Positions 46,561 to 57,621 of a DNA stretch of 60,000 nucleotides are shown here, piece by piece (position 1 is the first letter of the stretch; each line of letters starts with the position of its first letter). Source of the DNA: Takakia lepidozioides. Taxonomy: Eukaryota; Streptophyta; Takakiopsida; Takakiales; Takakiaceae. The stretch is taken from the NCBI GenBank assembly GCA_030704615.1, contig CM060731.1:92982756-93042755 (forward strand). Reading direction: 5' to 3'. The translations under genes and the position numbers were made by a program. Under the pieces are notes generated by a model. It was not told where the DNA came from, did no database searches, and worked only from the letters and a program-made list of their open reading frames with translations.

Positions 46561-46728
46561 AAAGGTATCTTACGTCCCTAACAGTGTGCGATTTTGGTTT
46601 GGTGTTCTGCAGTCCATCTTTGCTCTGTTTAGCTCGAACAGCCATTTGGGCATTTGCTGCGCGTTCTTTGTTCATTCTTATTTCCATTCTTTCTTCATCA
46701 TTCAGTTTGTGTTCAGCCCTTTAGCCTC

Positions 46729-46884
46729 ATGAAGAGAACGGCGGGAGATGGTGCGTCTTCCTCATCCAAGAGGCCTGTCTACGTGATCCTATCAGACAGT
46801 GATTCCGACAATGAAACGGAGCAGATCGCGAAGGACGAGGTCATTGCGAGAGAGATGCTCCGGGAGGAGGCGCTCCTTTCTCTA
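46729..46884 (+). CDS. Orphan first exon, acidic SIM-like protein start
   Basis: From ATG 46729 the frame reads MKRTAGDGASSSSKRPVYVI, then LSDSDSDNETEQIAKDEVIA. A hydrophobic VYVIL followed by SDSDSD has the form of a phospho-regulated SUMO-interacting motif. At about 46885 the frame runs into unrelated Gypsy RNase H sequence, so this is the remnant of a gene cut by recombination or insertion. It sits at the end of the AT-rich palindrome region and may be the first exon of that element's gene. Confidence 0.4.
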
Positions 46885-47942
46885 CAGACCTTTCATCTTG
46901 GATGTTGACTGGTCCATTAAAGGGGTGGGGGCAGTGTTGTCACAAAAGGAGTATAAAAAGGAGAGGGTAATTGCATATGCTAGTAAGGTACTATTAGATG
47001 CTCAGCGTAAGTATCACCCTATGGAGGGTGAATGCTATGCTTTGGTGTGGGGAGTATTACACTTTAGGCAGTACCTGTATGGAACCCCTTTTGTAATCAG
47101 AACTGATCACAAACCACTGGAGTGGTTGGCAACGGTAAGTGACGCATATGGACGCAGGGGTAGATGGATCATGATGTTACGGGATTTTGAGTTTAAGATT
47201 GTTCATAGGGCGGGTGCTAGGCATGCTAACGTAGATGCACTAAGCAGGTATCCAATGGGACCAGCGGAGGAAACCGAGGAACTCCAGGTATACTCTACTT
47301 CCCTGTACAGTCAAAAAAGGGAGGGGAGAAAGAGGGATGGAGCCTATCTTCTTAAACTAGAGTGGGACAGGGGTGCCATCCATGCTTCTCTATTTCAGTA
47401 TGAAGAGGGTAAGGAAGAGTTGAGAGAAGAGGCTCATAGGCAAGTAGGGTACAGCAGTGAGAGAGGGGAAATGATTTGCAAGAGATAAGAGTACTATGCA
47501 TGTGTGTGGGGTCTTTGGCATTTCAAGGAGAGACTGTTGGGAAGTCATTTTTCTTTAGAGACAGATCTGGACCCATACTGGTGGCTATATTCAGAACACC
47601 ACATTGGCACAGACTTGCTTGGTGACTTTTCATTTGAGTTCGTCCCTGGAATAGATAGATTTTCCACAAGTGGTGTGTTGACCAAGGGCTATGCTCATGG
47701 TATCCTGAAAGGAGAACTAAAGCCAGGTATCATGCCAGATAGGGAAGGAAAGAAGGTAACTTTTGCAGCCAAGAACCAAGAGAGGGGCATTAACCAATCA
47801 GCCTATATCAATCTGGTTGGGGGAGGTATTTGGAAGGATGTGGGTGCAAGAAGGCAGGTTGTTCCTGCAATCAGCAACAAGGAAGGGGCAGATCTCATGT
47901 TCTCATGTCCCACCATCCATGTGGTGACCCGAGGAGCTCATG
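46885..47942 (+). pseudogene. Gypsy family C fragment with two RNase H-like modules
   Basis: The first module is a normal Ty3/Gypsy RNase H: LDVDWSIKGVGAVLSQKEYK, YHPMEGECYALVWGVLHFRQ, FVIRTDHKPLEWL and VHRAGARHANVDALSRYPMG. After about 70 residues and a TAA at 47486 the same frame continues with a second, degenerate copy of the last part: EYYACVWGLWHFKERLLG, FSLETDLDPYWWLYS and FSFEFVPGIDRFSTSGVLTK. The fragment has no RT or integrase and ends where transposon copy 3 begins. Confidence 0.8.
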
Positions 47943-48060
47943 CGAGGTTTACTATTTCATGAGCAGAAACCATGAGCCATGAGCCATGAGCCGCATGAGC
48001 CGCATGAGCGGTGAGCCGAAGTCTAAGACACGCGGATTTCATGAGCGGACTCCTCCAAAT
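47943..48060 (-). repeat. Terminal GCTCATG repeats, left end of copy 3
   Basis: CGAGGTTTACTATTTCATGA is followed by CATGAGCC units and GATTTCATGAGCGG. Inverted, it matches 23370-23444. A further CGCTCATGG pair is near 48178-48205. Confidence 0.6.
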
Positions 48061-48402
48061 TTGGAAATGCGGCAGATTAAACAAGTATTAAAATAATAGT
48101 TTTATATTTGACCTTGCCGTTTTTGGAAGTTACAGATCCTGTAATGCGGCGAAGATATGTCGTCAGTAACAACTCCGCTCATGGTTTTTTAGATCCGCTC
48201 ATGGAAATGAGTCACCGTGCAACGAGAAATCCAGTATACCACGGCAAAAGGACGTCGCATACTGGCCTGTATAGAGTATTCCGCGGTTTTATATGCCTTA
48301 ACATTGGAATGAAGCTGACCCTTTTGCTGCGACTGAACCAATAGAGTCTGCACAATTATGTCATCTTCCAGTATTCGGCGGGAAAGTTTTGCAAGTGAAC
48401 TA

Positions 48403-48520
48403 GGAAATGCGGTGCCGCATTAGGGTTCGCACGTGCGAAATTTCTGGGCGGTTTGGTGTTGCTGACTGCCGCATCTACCAGTACCTACGACGTTACTTGG
48501 AAATGCGGCGCCGCATTTCC
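48403..48520. repeat. Two isolated palindromes downstream of transposase copy 3
   Basis: AAATGCGGTGCCGCATT (48403-48420, right arm cut short) and AAATGCGGCGCCGCATTT (48499-48520) have the same core as array 3 on the other side of the gene. Confidence 0.9.
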
Positions 48521-48773
48521 TTGCCGGGGGTCGAATGAGGAAAGCAAAGTTTGGGAGAGCAGAAAAACAGGAACCCTCCAACACACAAAAATACATGCAC
48601 GTGGAAACACGAGTGAATGACATAGTATTATCGACGTTCGAGCAAAACAGGTTACTGGTAGGCAAGACATAAGTCGGACCTTTCTGTGGCCAGAGTCAGA
48701 GCTACTTGCAGCAGTACAGTTCTACTATCCGAAAAGGATGGGCGTACCATTGTGTTGGGACCGCAAGCCAAGG

Positions 48774-51700
48774 TCATTGGTCCCCTGGATCCATATTCAG
48801 AAGAGTGTGCACCTCTTGGGGGCTCAACCCTGGTGCATGTATGAAGTGATGAGTTGTGGAATTACACCGGAGTCTCTTTAGGTACACGTAGTACAGATGC
48901 TTGCAAGGGCAGTATGATGCCCCCTTGTTCGCCATGATCTGAAAGTCGGTGCAATTGCAGGTGGGTAATTCTGAAATGGTGATGGTGTACACCTCATTGC
49001 GAACAGCTGAGCCTGCCGTGGCCATCTGATACACACGCCCGAAGCCTGGTGGTGGCACTTCTGTCGAGCTCTGGATTGTACAGTTCATCCGAAGTGCATT
49101 CCCCATCCTTGTCTCGTTCACTTTTGAGGGAGGTCGCCGCCTCTTCGGTTTCCCCCAACGGTGTGTAGGATGCTTAGAGCTGTCGGGTCCCATTGTTCTT
49201 GCTCTCACAGGGGTCGGTGGTGGAGGCTGTGGAAGCGGAAATGGTTGTCTGGGGACGTCAGTGCGCTGCACCATCCGAAATCCTGCGGCGGTAAGGGCGT
49301 CGGCCTCAACCTGACTCAGATCGCAGCCTGGTTCCACCGGCCACACCGGGGGAGCTTCTGGCATTGTTTGTATGCCGTACTTGGGCTTTCCATACACGTA
49401 AGTCATAATGTCGTGCCTGCAGAACCAGAACTGGGTGGTTGTCGCCTCCGCAAATTTTGCATGGACAAATCTTCCTGTAAAAGTAGGAGCAGAGACAACA
49501 CCATCTGGATTCCTCTTTATCATCTCTAAACAACGTTGCCGTGTATCCACTCGAATTGCGGAATACCTGCCTCGAAACGACGGCTCTGTGCGAGCAATTC
49601 TCCACTGTGACGCAGACACAGTCGTCTCCACAATGGCTTGGCCATACTGCATAACAGGGGGCGGAATCTGGGGCAAGCGAGCGGTGGGAATTTCTCGCAC
49701 GGAATCCCCGCTTGAAGGCGATGGCGATCTGGAATTTCTTGGGCTTCCACTGCTGGAAGACACATTGTGCGGCAACATGACGGGCCCTCGAGGTGCTGTC
49801 CGAATGTTCCTGTCGGATCTCCAAGAATCCTCTTCGCACCCGGGTTCCTCTCCAATCCTCCGCCTCACAGGGCGAGTACGGACGTCCCCCTCTAGGTGCT
49901 CACCTCTGCGGTGCAGAGGCGTCCCTTTGATCTTCTCTCGCAATGTTGTCGCCCATTTCAGTGGATTCTTCGACCTCGAAGCTGTTCGCACCAACAATTC
50001 CTCCCTGTCCGGCCCAAAGCCCCATTGTTTCCCGCTCAGGAACTTGTAGTACGTGGCTTGCTGCATGATTGCTCTGTCGATGTCCTCCGTTGTGGCCGTC
50101 ACTACGTCCACCAGATGTGCGGCAGAAGACGCTCGCCAGGAGGAGTGCACTGATTCTGCCATATTCGTGTTCGGCATGTCCGTGTCGGAATCCAAGCACC
50201 GCTCCTACAAGGACACAAACAATGGTGAGAACCAATGGAAAGGTCCGTAATAGAAAGACAATTGCACGAAAATGACAGCATCATATCTCTCGCATGCACT
50301 GTCCGAACTGTCGATACCGGAAATGCCACCACCCCAACCAGCTGTGCAAGGCTCCCAGATTGGTTGTCTCCACTGCACCTGACGTGTTCCACCAAGCCTC
50401 GATGATAGCAAACTTAACCTCCGCGTCATCAAATGTGGGTGCATCCTTCCACGCCGTACAAAGGACACGGTGTTCAGCCTGGAATGAGCTAGCAACAAAT
50501 TTGGTAGTGTAGTGGGATAGACTCTGCATCCAATGGAATCCACAGGATCTCTCTTTCCCCTCCATTGGAACATTGGGGTCCTCACCGTACACACGCCGCA
50601 CCGCTGCCCAGTTGGCCTGAGCGTTGTCTGCCATGAATCCCCTGAAATTGGGCTCCGACAATCCCGCCCTTGCCATCTGCTCGTTTATGCCCTCCCACAG
50701 ATGCATCTCCGACTGTGTGTCCTCCCCTTTCATCTCGCAGATTGCAATCGTCATGAGCCTCTTGGAGTGATAGTCATAACATGCGCACCCATAGTCACCC
50801 ACTGATGGTTTGTAATTCGCTTGATGTGATCAAACATCACCCAAGCATTCGACAAGTTTTCAGTTGTCATGCGAGTGACCAAGTCGACTCCACTCCTAGG
50901 CCCACACGTCGACATTTTAAAAATGTAACAACGATCGGATTCGCTGCCTTGCCCTGGAAACCTGCTACCTTGGATGTAGTCATATCCAGTCATTCGTTTC
51001 ACCTCCAAGATTGAGTGCATGTCCGACCCCCGGCCGAACTCCTGCTTGCAAGATACGATGTGATTCCGCACATTCGGACTACAAACGTGCGAGACGGACT
51101 CCAACAGGTCAAGCATCTCCTCTTCGTTCAAGGGCACTTGGTCTGAACCATCTTCAGACATGATTTTGCCAAGAGCAATCTTGTGGGCTGCCTTCATCTG
51201 CTTTGGTCTGGCTCCGGGGCTCAATTTCACCTCCTCTTTTATGATGTCGTGTGCTTCCTGCACAACCTCATGCATGTTGCCTCTCGCCAAGGGGTGGCAG
51301 TGGACCCCAACGTGTATGCAAGCTCTAGTCAAGTCCGGGAGCAAATGGATTACATATTGCTTGGCTCTGCACATGGACATGCACGTCGGTGGTTCTTTGC
51401 AATGTGCGCACTTGAAAGTACCCGCAGGAGCTTGGCTGGAGACAATGAATGGATGATGCGTTGTGCCAGTCCAATCCGTCTCGTTTCTCCGCCCTCCTTT
51501 GGAAAGAAAGTGGAAGCAGGCGGGATTGAGGCACCTCAGCTTCCCCGCACAGAGGACGTATCGTACACGAACACCATCAGCAATTTTTGTGCTACTGGTC
51601 TTCGTCACACACCAGGGGTGTCCGTCATGCTTTCGATCCATGTCTGTTAACATCCCTGAGGCTTTGTTTGACGAAGTAACAGGTGGAAACTCGAAGATGA

Positions 51701-52370
51701 CATTGCCATCAACTTCGGGAGGCAGATACGTTACCTTCCTGATCGGAAATTGGGCATAGTCGAGAGCAACCAGCTCGGAGCGAGAACCATCGAGGTGATG
51801 TTGCCATAGGAGCTGCACAATGGACCGGGTTGGAGTTATGCTCGAGGGTACATGCGTAGCACCTGCAGAGACGTCCATCTCGGATTTGAACGATCGTGTG
51901 GAGGACATGGGGACCTCAATGCACTCATCTTCATCGTCGGAAATGTCGAATACGTCCACACGAGAAGCTATGGAGGGTCTTGACGGTCCAGGTCGGGAAT
52001 GATTATCGTTGCATACCTCTCTGTTGGCAGTGGCCGCCTGTCGGTTTCCGGACTCCTTTGTGGATGGTATGGGCAGCGACTTATTCGGAAAGGGAATGGG
52101 CATTCCCACAGCTCGGTACAAGATGGTGTCTGATGGGGGTACGTACCATTCGATTCCGCAACCTCCGTCGTTACCTAGCACGACAATGGTCTCGTCAACC
52201 TGTCCAGGAACATCCTTCCTTTCTTCTTCCAAATAAACTGTGCCCGGTTTGAGCTTGAATTTGGAACAAAGGTAAGTTTCAGTCACTTTGCAAAGTCCTC
52301 CCTCGTTTGGGATCCAGGCTCTCCCAAGTTGCGGAGGACAGCAAACTATAGCGTAGGAATTCGGAGCCAT
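48774..52370 (-). pseudogene. SWIM zinc-finger transposase, copy 3, nearly intact
   Basis: From ATG 52370 about 1,080 residues can be followed. In order: EEERKDVPGQVDETIVVLG, acidic VFDISDDEDECIEV, HPWCVTKTSS, two Cys-rich blocks (CAGKLRCLNPACFHF; FKCAHCKEPPTCMSMC), DLTRACIHVGVHCHPLARG and HVCSPNVRNHIVSCKQEFGR. An RNase H-like core has WVMFDHIKRITNHQWVTMGA, FMADNAQANWAAVRRVYG and FAIIEAWWNTSGA. A Pro/Arg/Ser linker precedes a C-terminal SWIM motif (CNC near 48955, CPCKH near 48900). Only two defects are seen: a missing T near 50773 and an intron (50286-50205) whose donor GT is AT. It resembles MULE/Zisupton-type transposases; the superfamily is not settled. Confidence 0.87.
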
Positions 52371-52789
52371 CGAACACCGCACCAAGTTGGCAAGTGCGAG
52401 GTTCAGTATAGCGACAGACGAAGGCTCACATGCACCATGCGGAGTCCATCGACGATTGGAAGTCGCACATTGAAGTGGAAAGTATAGTTTCAAGCTACAT
52501 GCATGAAGGTGGGAGGTGTGATTCCATAGCCAGTAAGTTAGACAATGATGGCTGAATCGGCGACGAAATAACATCTCCTGACAATTTCTCCTGAGGGTGG
52601 ATCCAGCAGTATTCTCGGTGCAGACAGGAGCGTTCGCACTGACAAGTGCCAGGACTGTTAGTTAAAACAGTCAGACAACCAAGTTAGACTGGCTGCAATT
52701 CTGTTGTTTTGGAACAATGCAACCCATTCAGGTTCAGCATGCGGAAATGAGGTTTCAGATTTCCGTCCGGAGTGATTCTTTCGATTGCT

Positions 52790-53960
52790 GCTGGACGGAA
52801 ATACGGCGCCGCATTTCTGTATTGCATCTTGGTCATGCACCAGAGCGACGGAAATGCGGCACCGAGTTTCCGTCCAGGGGAAACCTTTACACTCTCCAGA
52901 ACGGAAATGCGGTAACGCATTTCCATCCAGCAAGCACGGTATGTGAAGGTGGAACGGAAATGCGGTACCGCATTTCCGTCCGAGTCGCACTTTCCGACAT
53001 TCCAGAACGAAAATGCGGCGCCGCATTTCCATTTTGTATCTGATGCATGGAGCCGAGTGCAATTCCGACCGCTTGAGACATTCATACTATCCAGAACGGA
53101 AATGCGGTACCGCATTTCCGTTCTGACTGAAAATCGTGAACCATCGGAACTGAAATGCGGCAGCGCATTTCCATCCGAGTCGCACCTCCCTCACAAGCTA
53201 GAACGGAAATGCGGCACCGCATTTCCGTTCTTATGAAAAATCGTGAAACATCGGAACTGAAATGCGGTACAGCATTTCCGTCGGAGTCGCACCTTCCGAC
53301 ATTCCAAAACGGAAATGCGGCGCCGCATTTCCGTTTTGTATGTGAGGCATAGAGCTTTGGAACGAAAATGCGGCACCGCATTTCCGCCAGGGTCAGACCT
53401 TAATACTCTACAGAACGGAAATGCGGTACCGCATATCCGTTCTGACTGAAAATCGTCAACAGCGGGAACAGAAATGCGTCGCAACTTCCGACATTCTAGA
53501 ACGGAAATGCGGCGCCGCATTTCCGTTTTGTATATGAGGCTTGGAGTTGTGGGACGGAAATGCGGTGCTGCATTTCCATCCATATGAGACCTTCAAACTT
53601 TCCAGACCGGAAATGCGGCACCGCATTTCCGTTCATCAACTAAGGTATGTGAAGGGGGAACGGAAATGCGGTACCGCATTTCCGTTCAAATTGAAAATCA
53701 TGAACCACGGGAACTGAAATACTGTGCCGCATTTCCGTCCGGATCGCACGTTTCGACATTCCTGAACGGAAATGTGGCGCCGCATTTCCCTTTTGTATCT
53801 CATACATGGAGTTGTGGGACGGAAATGCGGCACCGTATTTCCGTTCAACAACTAAGGTATGTGAAGGTGGAACGGAAATGCGGTGCCGCATTGTCTTCCA
53901 ACACGCACAGATGTGTAGTTTTGTGATGGTACTTAACGGAAATGCGGCGCCGCATTCCAT
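52790..53960. repeat. Palindrome array 3, about 21 units at 53-bp spacing
   Basis: The core and linkers are the same as in array 2, in inverted orientation (linkers ACTGAAAATCGTGAACCATC and GTCGCACCTTCCGACATTCC). Centres are TA, CG, CA and AG variants. It lies between the divergent transposase (start 52370) and ParB-like gene (start about 54282). Confidence 0.96.
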
Positions 53961-54281
53961 TTTCACTCCAACTCCAAATTTGAACACGTGGAGCAACCGA
54001 ATTGCGGCACATGTCTGCACTCTATCTGACTGAAGTGGCATGAGGCGGCACGGCCTGACCGTTGGATAATGATGTTTGTTTTTCGGACGGCAGGCATATC
54101 CTGAACGATTCGAATTTCGTAATGACGCAAAGTCCACGAGGAGACACTTTCCTCCAACCCTTTCGAACCCAAGTGGTGCATCACCGCCGTTTCATCTTCT
54201 TTTGTCGTGTCTCCTCAATCACCCCTCTCGCGCCCTTTCCATCTGCACTCTTCGCCCCTTTTCCCTGTCTCTGTTCTTCTT

Positions 54282-56956
54282 ATGCTCGAACCTGAGAGGG
54301 AGGGAGTGCGTGCACCAGAGAAGAGACATCGTCGCAAGCTCCGAAAATTGTACTTCGGACGTAGGCCAATGCCGAAGGGGAGAAAGTAGATGCGTCTATA
54401 GGAGGAGATTGCCATCTTGCAGCATCAGACCACGCAGGCAACCCAGCCACCAGTGAGAGCTCCGTGCTATCGGGATTCACCAGCTGATCGAGCACCGAAA
54501 CCCGCCTCATTTTTCTTCTGCAATTCTTAGACTGTATGCTAGGAGACTTGACTGCAGAAGATGTTTGCATGCCTAACCAGAAAGGTGGACGTGCTGGAGG
54601 GATCGCAGGAATCCGAAGAGCTGCAGGCAGAGTCCGTGGAGCTAGCTGCAACACACACACCCAGCCGATCCACGAGCATGGGTCTTCCTGCCGGTCCTAG
54701 CCCTGTGCGTTTCAAGGACGCGGCTTCCAAGGGCAAGTCTTTGCAGTTCAAAGCCCCAGAGAGCGACTCGCCTTCAAAGGTCATGGAGAATCGCCAGCAG
54801 GGGTCTAGCCCTTCTCCAGCAAAGACGAAGAAGAAGCAGCCCGTCCTTCAACTTGTTTCTGAACCGGACCAGGCCGTTTCCCCCCCCACCCAGGCGAATG
54901 AAGCAGATTCAATTGCAGCAGACACCTTCACCTGCAAGAATGAGGAAGCACAAGGCAATTAGGGGGAGGGCGGAGCAGTCTCCCGCAAAACCGATTCCAC
55001 GAGCTGAAGCCCAGTTCCTGCTTGATTTCCAGCCTGCTACAGCGAAGGCAATGGGATCGACCGTCGATCTGGTACCGGAGGAGGGTGCTGCCTCTCAATG
55101 TTCTCAGCAAGACTTGACCATAGTTGAGGAAGACCTGACCACTGAAGGCCCGGAGGAGGCCTCTGCAATAGCACAATTGTCCGCAAAGATTCCCCAGAGT
55201 GCAGCTCCAGTTGGGGATGCTCAAGCTGCTCAGCCCCTGCCGCCACCAGCAGAAATGTCTCCGGAGGAATTCCAAAGTGCAGCGGATACAATGTTGGAGG
55301 AGACACATAGTAGCATTGGCAGAGTTCTGGGCAGCAGGGTATTCCAGCGGACTCTTCAAATCCCACTCTATCGCATGGTCTCCCTTCCCATCGTCAGGCA
55401 GGCACTTCCCGGAGATGTGGATAAGCTCAAGTTCGCATTTCGAGAAGGGTACCGTCTAGGTTCGCCAGCCTTCTACGTTTCCCTTGAGAATGAGGACGGC
55501 GAATCTCGTGGACCCACTGCGGAGGAATTGTCAACATGGGATACCCACTGGCACACTCGCAACGACGAATTCGAGGCAACCCTGAAGGGTGATCCCGACT
55601 TCGGCCATATGTCGGGTAAAATGATCCTTGTGTGGGACGGGAATCACCGACTTCTCGCCTGGTGGGAGTACATCAAGCAGAACCATGCCAAGCACATTGG
55701 CTGGCATTACAAGGTGGAGTGTGTCATCCTCAAGGTGAAGGCGGAAGACTCCTCCTTGCTCAAGAATGCCATGGCAGACCTCAACTCGTAAGATACTCAT
55801 ACCCTCCCAAGCACGTTCGAAATGCGGTGCCGCATTTCGGTTTCCAATCTGTTTTGTTTCCGTGCTTCCGTGGACTGAACTGGAGAGTGTGCCTTGCAGG
55901 GTCACTGAAAATGCGTACGTGCATACCCACATGGCACATATGCTGTACAGGGTGAGGAAAATTGGTCTCACTGATCCGCACATGTTCGCGGAAATGCTGG
56001 AGCCCGAGCTCATTCAGAAAGCCGTGGCAAAAATTGACCGGACATGGTATCGTCTCACTATGGATAGAATGGTGGAGGTGATATATGAAGTAAGTCGTCC
56101 TCCCATTTCCCTCTGCTCATCCTTCCCCAATTTCCGGTAATCTTTCCACATGAATCGAATGTAACGCTTCTGCATGTTTTTGTTGGCAGTCAAACATCAA
56201 GCTGGATTTGGCCCATGCCAAACGCTTCTTCATGGAAAGTGAGGGGCAGGTCAAAACGTTGCAGTCATTGACTGAGCACTTGAAGGAAGCCGGGGTCAAG
56301 TCCAGAACGAAATACAAGTCAAAGCTTGTGAAGCTGGTGGCCATTGCAGATCCGACACTTGGAAAGGACTTCATCCCCGAGATTGCAAAACACTATTCTC
56401 GGGCCATGCAGCCGACCATGCAGTTGGAGAAACTGCATGGCCTCTCAACGGCATGTGTTGAAGCGAAAGAGAAGGTGATGTTTCAATTCACTGAAGTTCC
56501 TTCCTAGCAATAACCACTCTTCTTCCTGCTCTTGACATTGGATCGGAAATGGCAGACACGGTGGCTGTCGATCTGGAATGCATCGGAGAGTATAAGGACA
56601 ATGTGGTCTTTTCCACTCGAAGTTTCCGACCCTGCAGTGGATGTGTGGCTCAACCGCATGACTTGGTGGTTCCAGGTAATTCAAGGTATTTCCCCAGAGT
56701 TGCTTTTCTGAAATGAATTCCCTGAACTGCTACGTGACAATGCATGTGGGAATCGCAGGTAATGACGAATGCGAAGGAGCGAGTCGTAATGCATACAAAT
56801 TCGTTCGGCTTGTACGTCAAATGGGATGGAACACAGACATTGGAAGACTACGTGACACATTTCAGATGTGCTTACAAGGACAACCTCTTCGCCAGGGAGC
56901 TACAGACAGCAAGAAGGAGCGTGGAGTTTACACATCAGGAGGGAGCGGGGATGTGA
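54282..56956 (+). CDS. ParB/Srx-like transposon gene, copy 3, multi-exon
   Basis: Exon 1 probably starts at ATG 54282 with HRRKLRKLYFGRRP, shared with copy 1. Exon 2 (from about 54556) is low-complexity, with a frame change at the C run 54883-54890, and leads into the conserved block MLEETHSSIGRVLG, ALPGDVDKLKFAFREGYRLG, FYVSLENEDG and ILVWDGNHRLLAW (55621-55662). This resembles the ParB/sulfiredoxin core (D/E-G-x-H-R). Later exons are 55900-56089, 56190-56474, 56556-56675 and 56759-56956 (TGA), all GT-AG and phase-consistent. They encode helical sequence such as DLAHAKRFFMESEGQVKTLQ and RVVMHTNSFGLYVKWDG. ParB-like folds bind DNA/CTP or act as nucleases; the role here is unknown. A small stop or frameshift in exon 1 and the exon 2 frame change may inactivate it. 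Confidence 0.7.
55818..55839. repeat. Single palindrome inside an intron of the ParB-like gene
   Basis: AAATGCGGTGCCGCATTT with matching flanks lies 30 bases into intron 55788-55899. It is identical to the array core and isolated from the array by about 1.9 kb. Confidence 0.9.
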
Positions 56957-57621
56957 CTACTAATATCTTTCAGGGGTATGCCATATATATTTTTTAAATG
57001 GCTCCGGCCAAAGTCGGTGGAACGAAGAGCCGATTGTAAACCTTTGATAGTTATTGTATTAGATGCGATGAATTGGGTGAATTGGGGAGTCCACAATATC
57101 TCTATCTCATCGTTGTACAAGCGTACATTTCTTTGCATATTGCTAAGCTTATTTTCGTGTTGTCAAATTACATCCATATCAAAAGTGTTGAATACCATCT
57201 ACTTTGTTTGTAAGTCCATTGTGTATTGCATACTTTTCAACACCTAATTCTACTAACATCTCATTTTTAAAGAAATTGTGGTGTGTAATCTTGCAGTGTT
57301 AGATCCATTATCAAGTAATTTAAAAATAGATGGACATGTATCACGATATTTATCAATTGTTTTAAAACTGATAATTCTTTTCTTCCATGGTGACTCATCC
57401 GGTATAGCTGAGAGTCAATAAAGGAGGAATGAAAAGGCCAAAAGAACCATCCTAGAGGTAATTCAGTGTCCATCCTGGTGGCTCATCCGGTATGGATGAA
57501 AAAGCCTGATAGAGGAACAAAAAATCCACACTGATAGCAAACTGCCAATTCCCAGTAGAGCGGGAGACAGAGGGAGAGAGGGGGCAACAATGAAAAAAAA
57601 TGGGTTGGGGGGGGGGGGGAG
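56957..57621. other. AT-rich interval, no gene recognised
   Basis: TACTAAT plus ATCTTTCAG at 56959-56974 looks like a branch point and acceptor, so the ParB-like gene may have a further exon that I cannot follow. A duplicated GGTGACTCATCCGGTATAGC / GGTGGCTCATCCGGTATGG word is at 57389 and 57478. The right end of transposon copy 3 should lie here or slightly before. Confidence 0.4.

Larger units (their letters stand above)
47943..56956. mobile_element. Palindrome-array transposon, copy 3 (most complete)
   Basis: From left to right it contains the terminal GCTCATG repeats, two isolated palindromes, the SWIM transposase gene on minus, palindrome array 3, and the ParB/Srx-like gene on plus. It mirrors copy 1. 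The left end is placed by homology with the right end of copy 1. The right end beyond 56956 is not recognised. The left end lies within a Gypsy C fragment. Confidence 0.68.

Noticed and set aside
50205-50286. U12-type AT-AC intron in transposase copy 3
   Set aside because: The donor reads ATATGATG, not ATATCCTT, and the acceptor is AG. The homologous introns begin GT, so this is a mutated donor.
55264-56956. Bacterial contamination carrying a parB gene
   Set aside because: The gene has several spliceosomal introns, a paralog in copy 1, and a consistent position next to the transposase, so it is native to the element.
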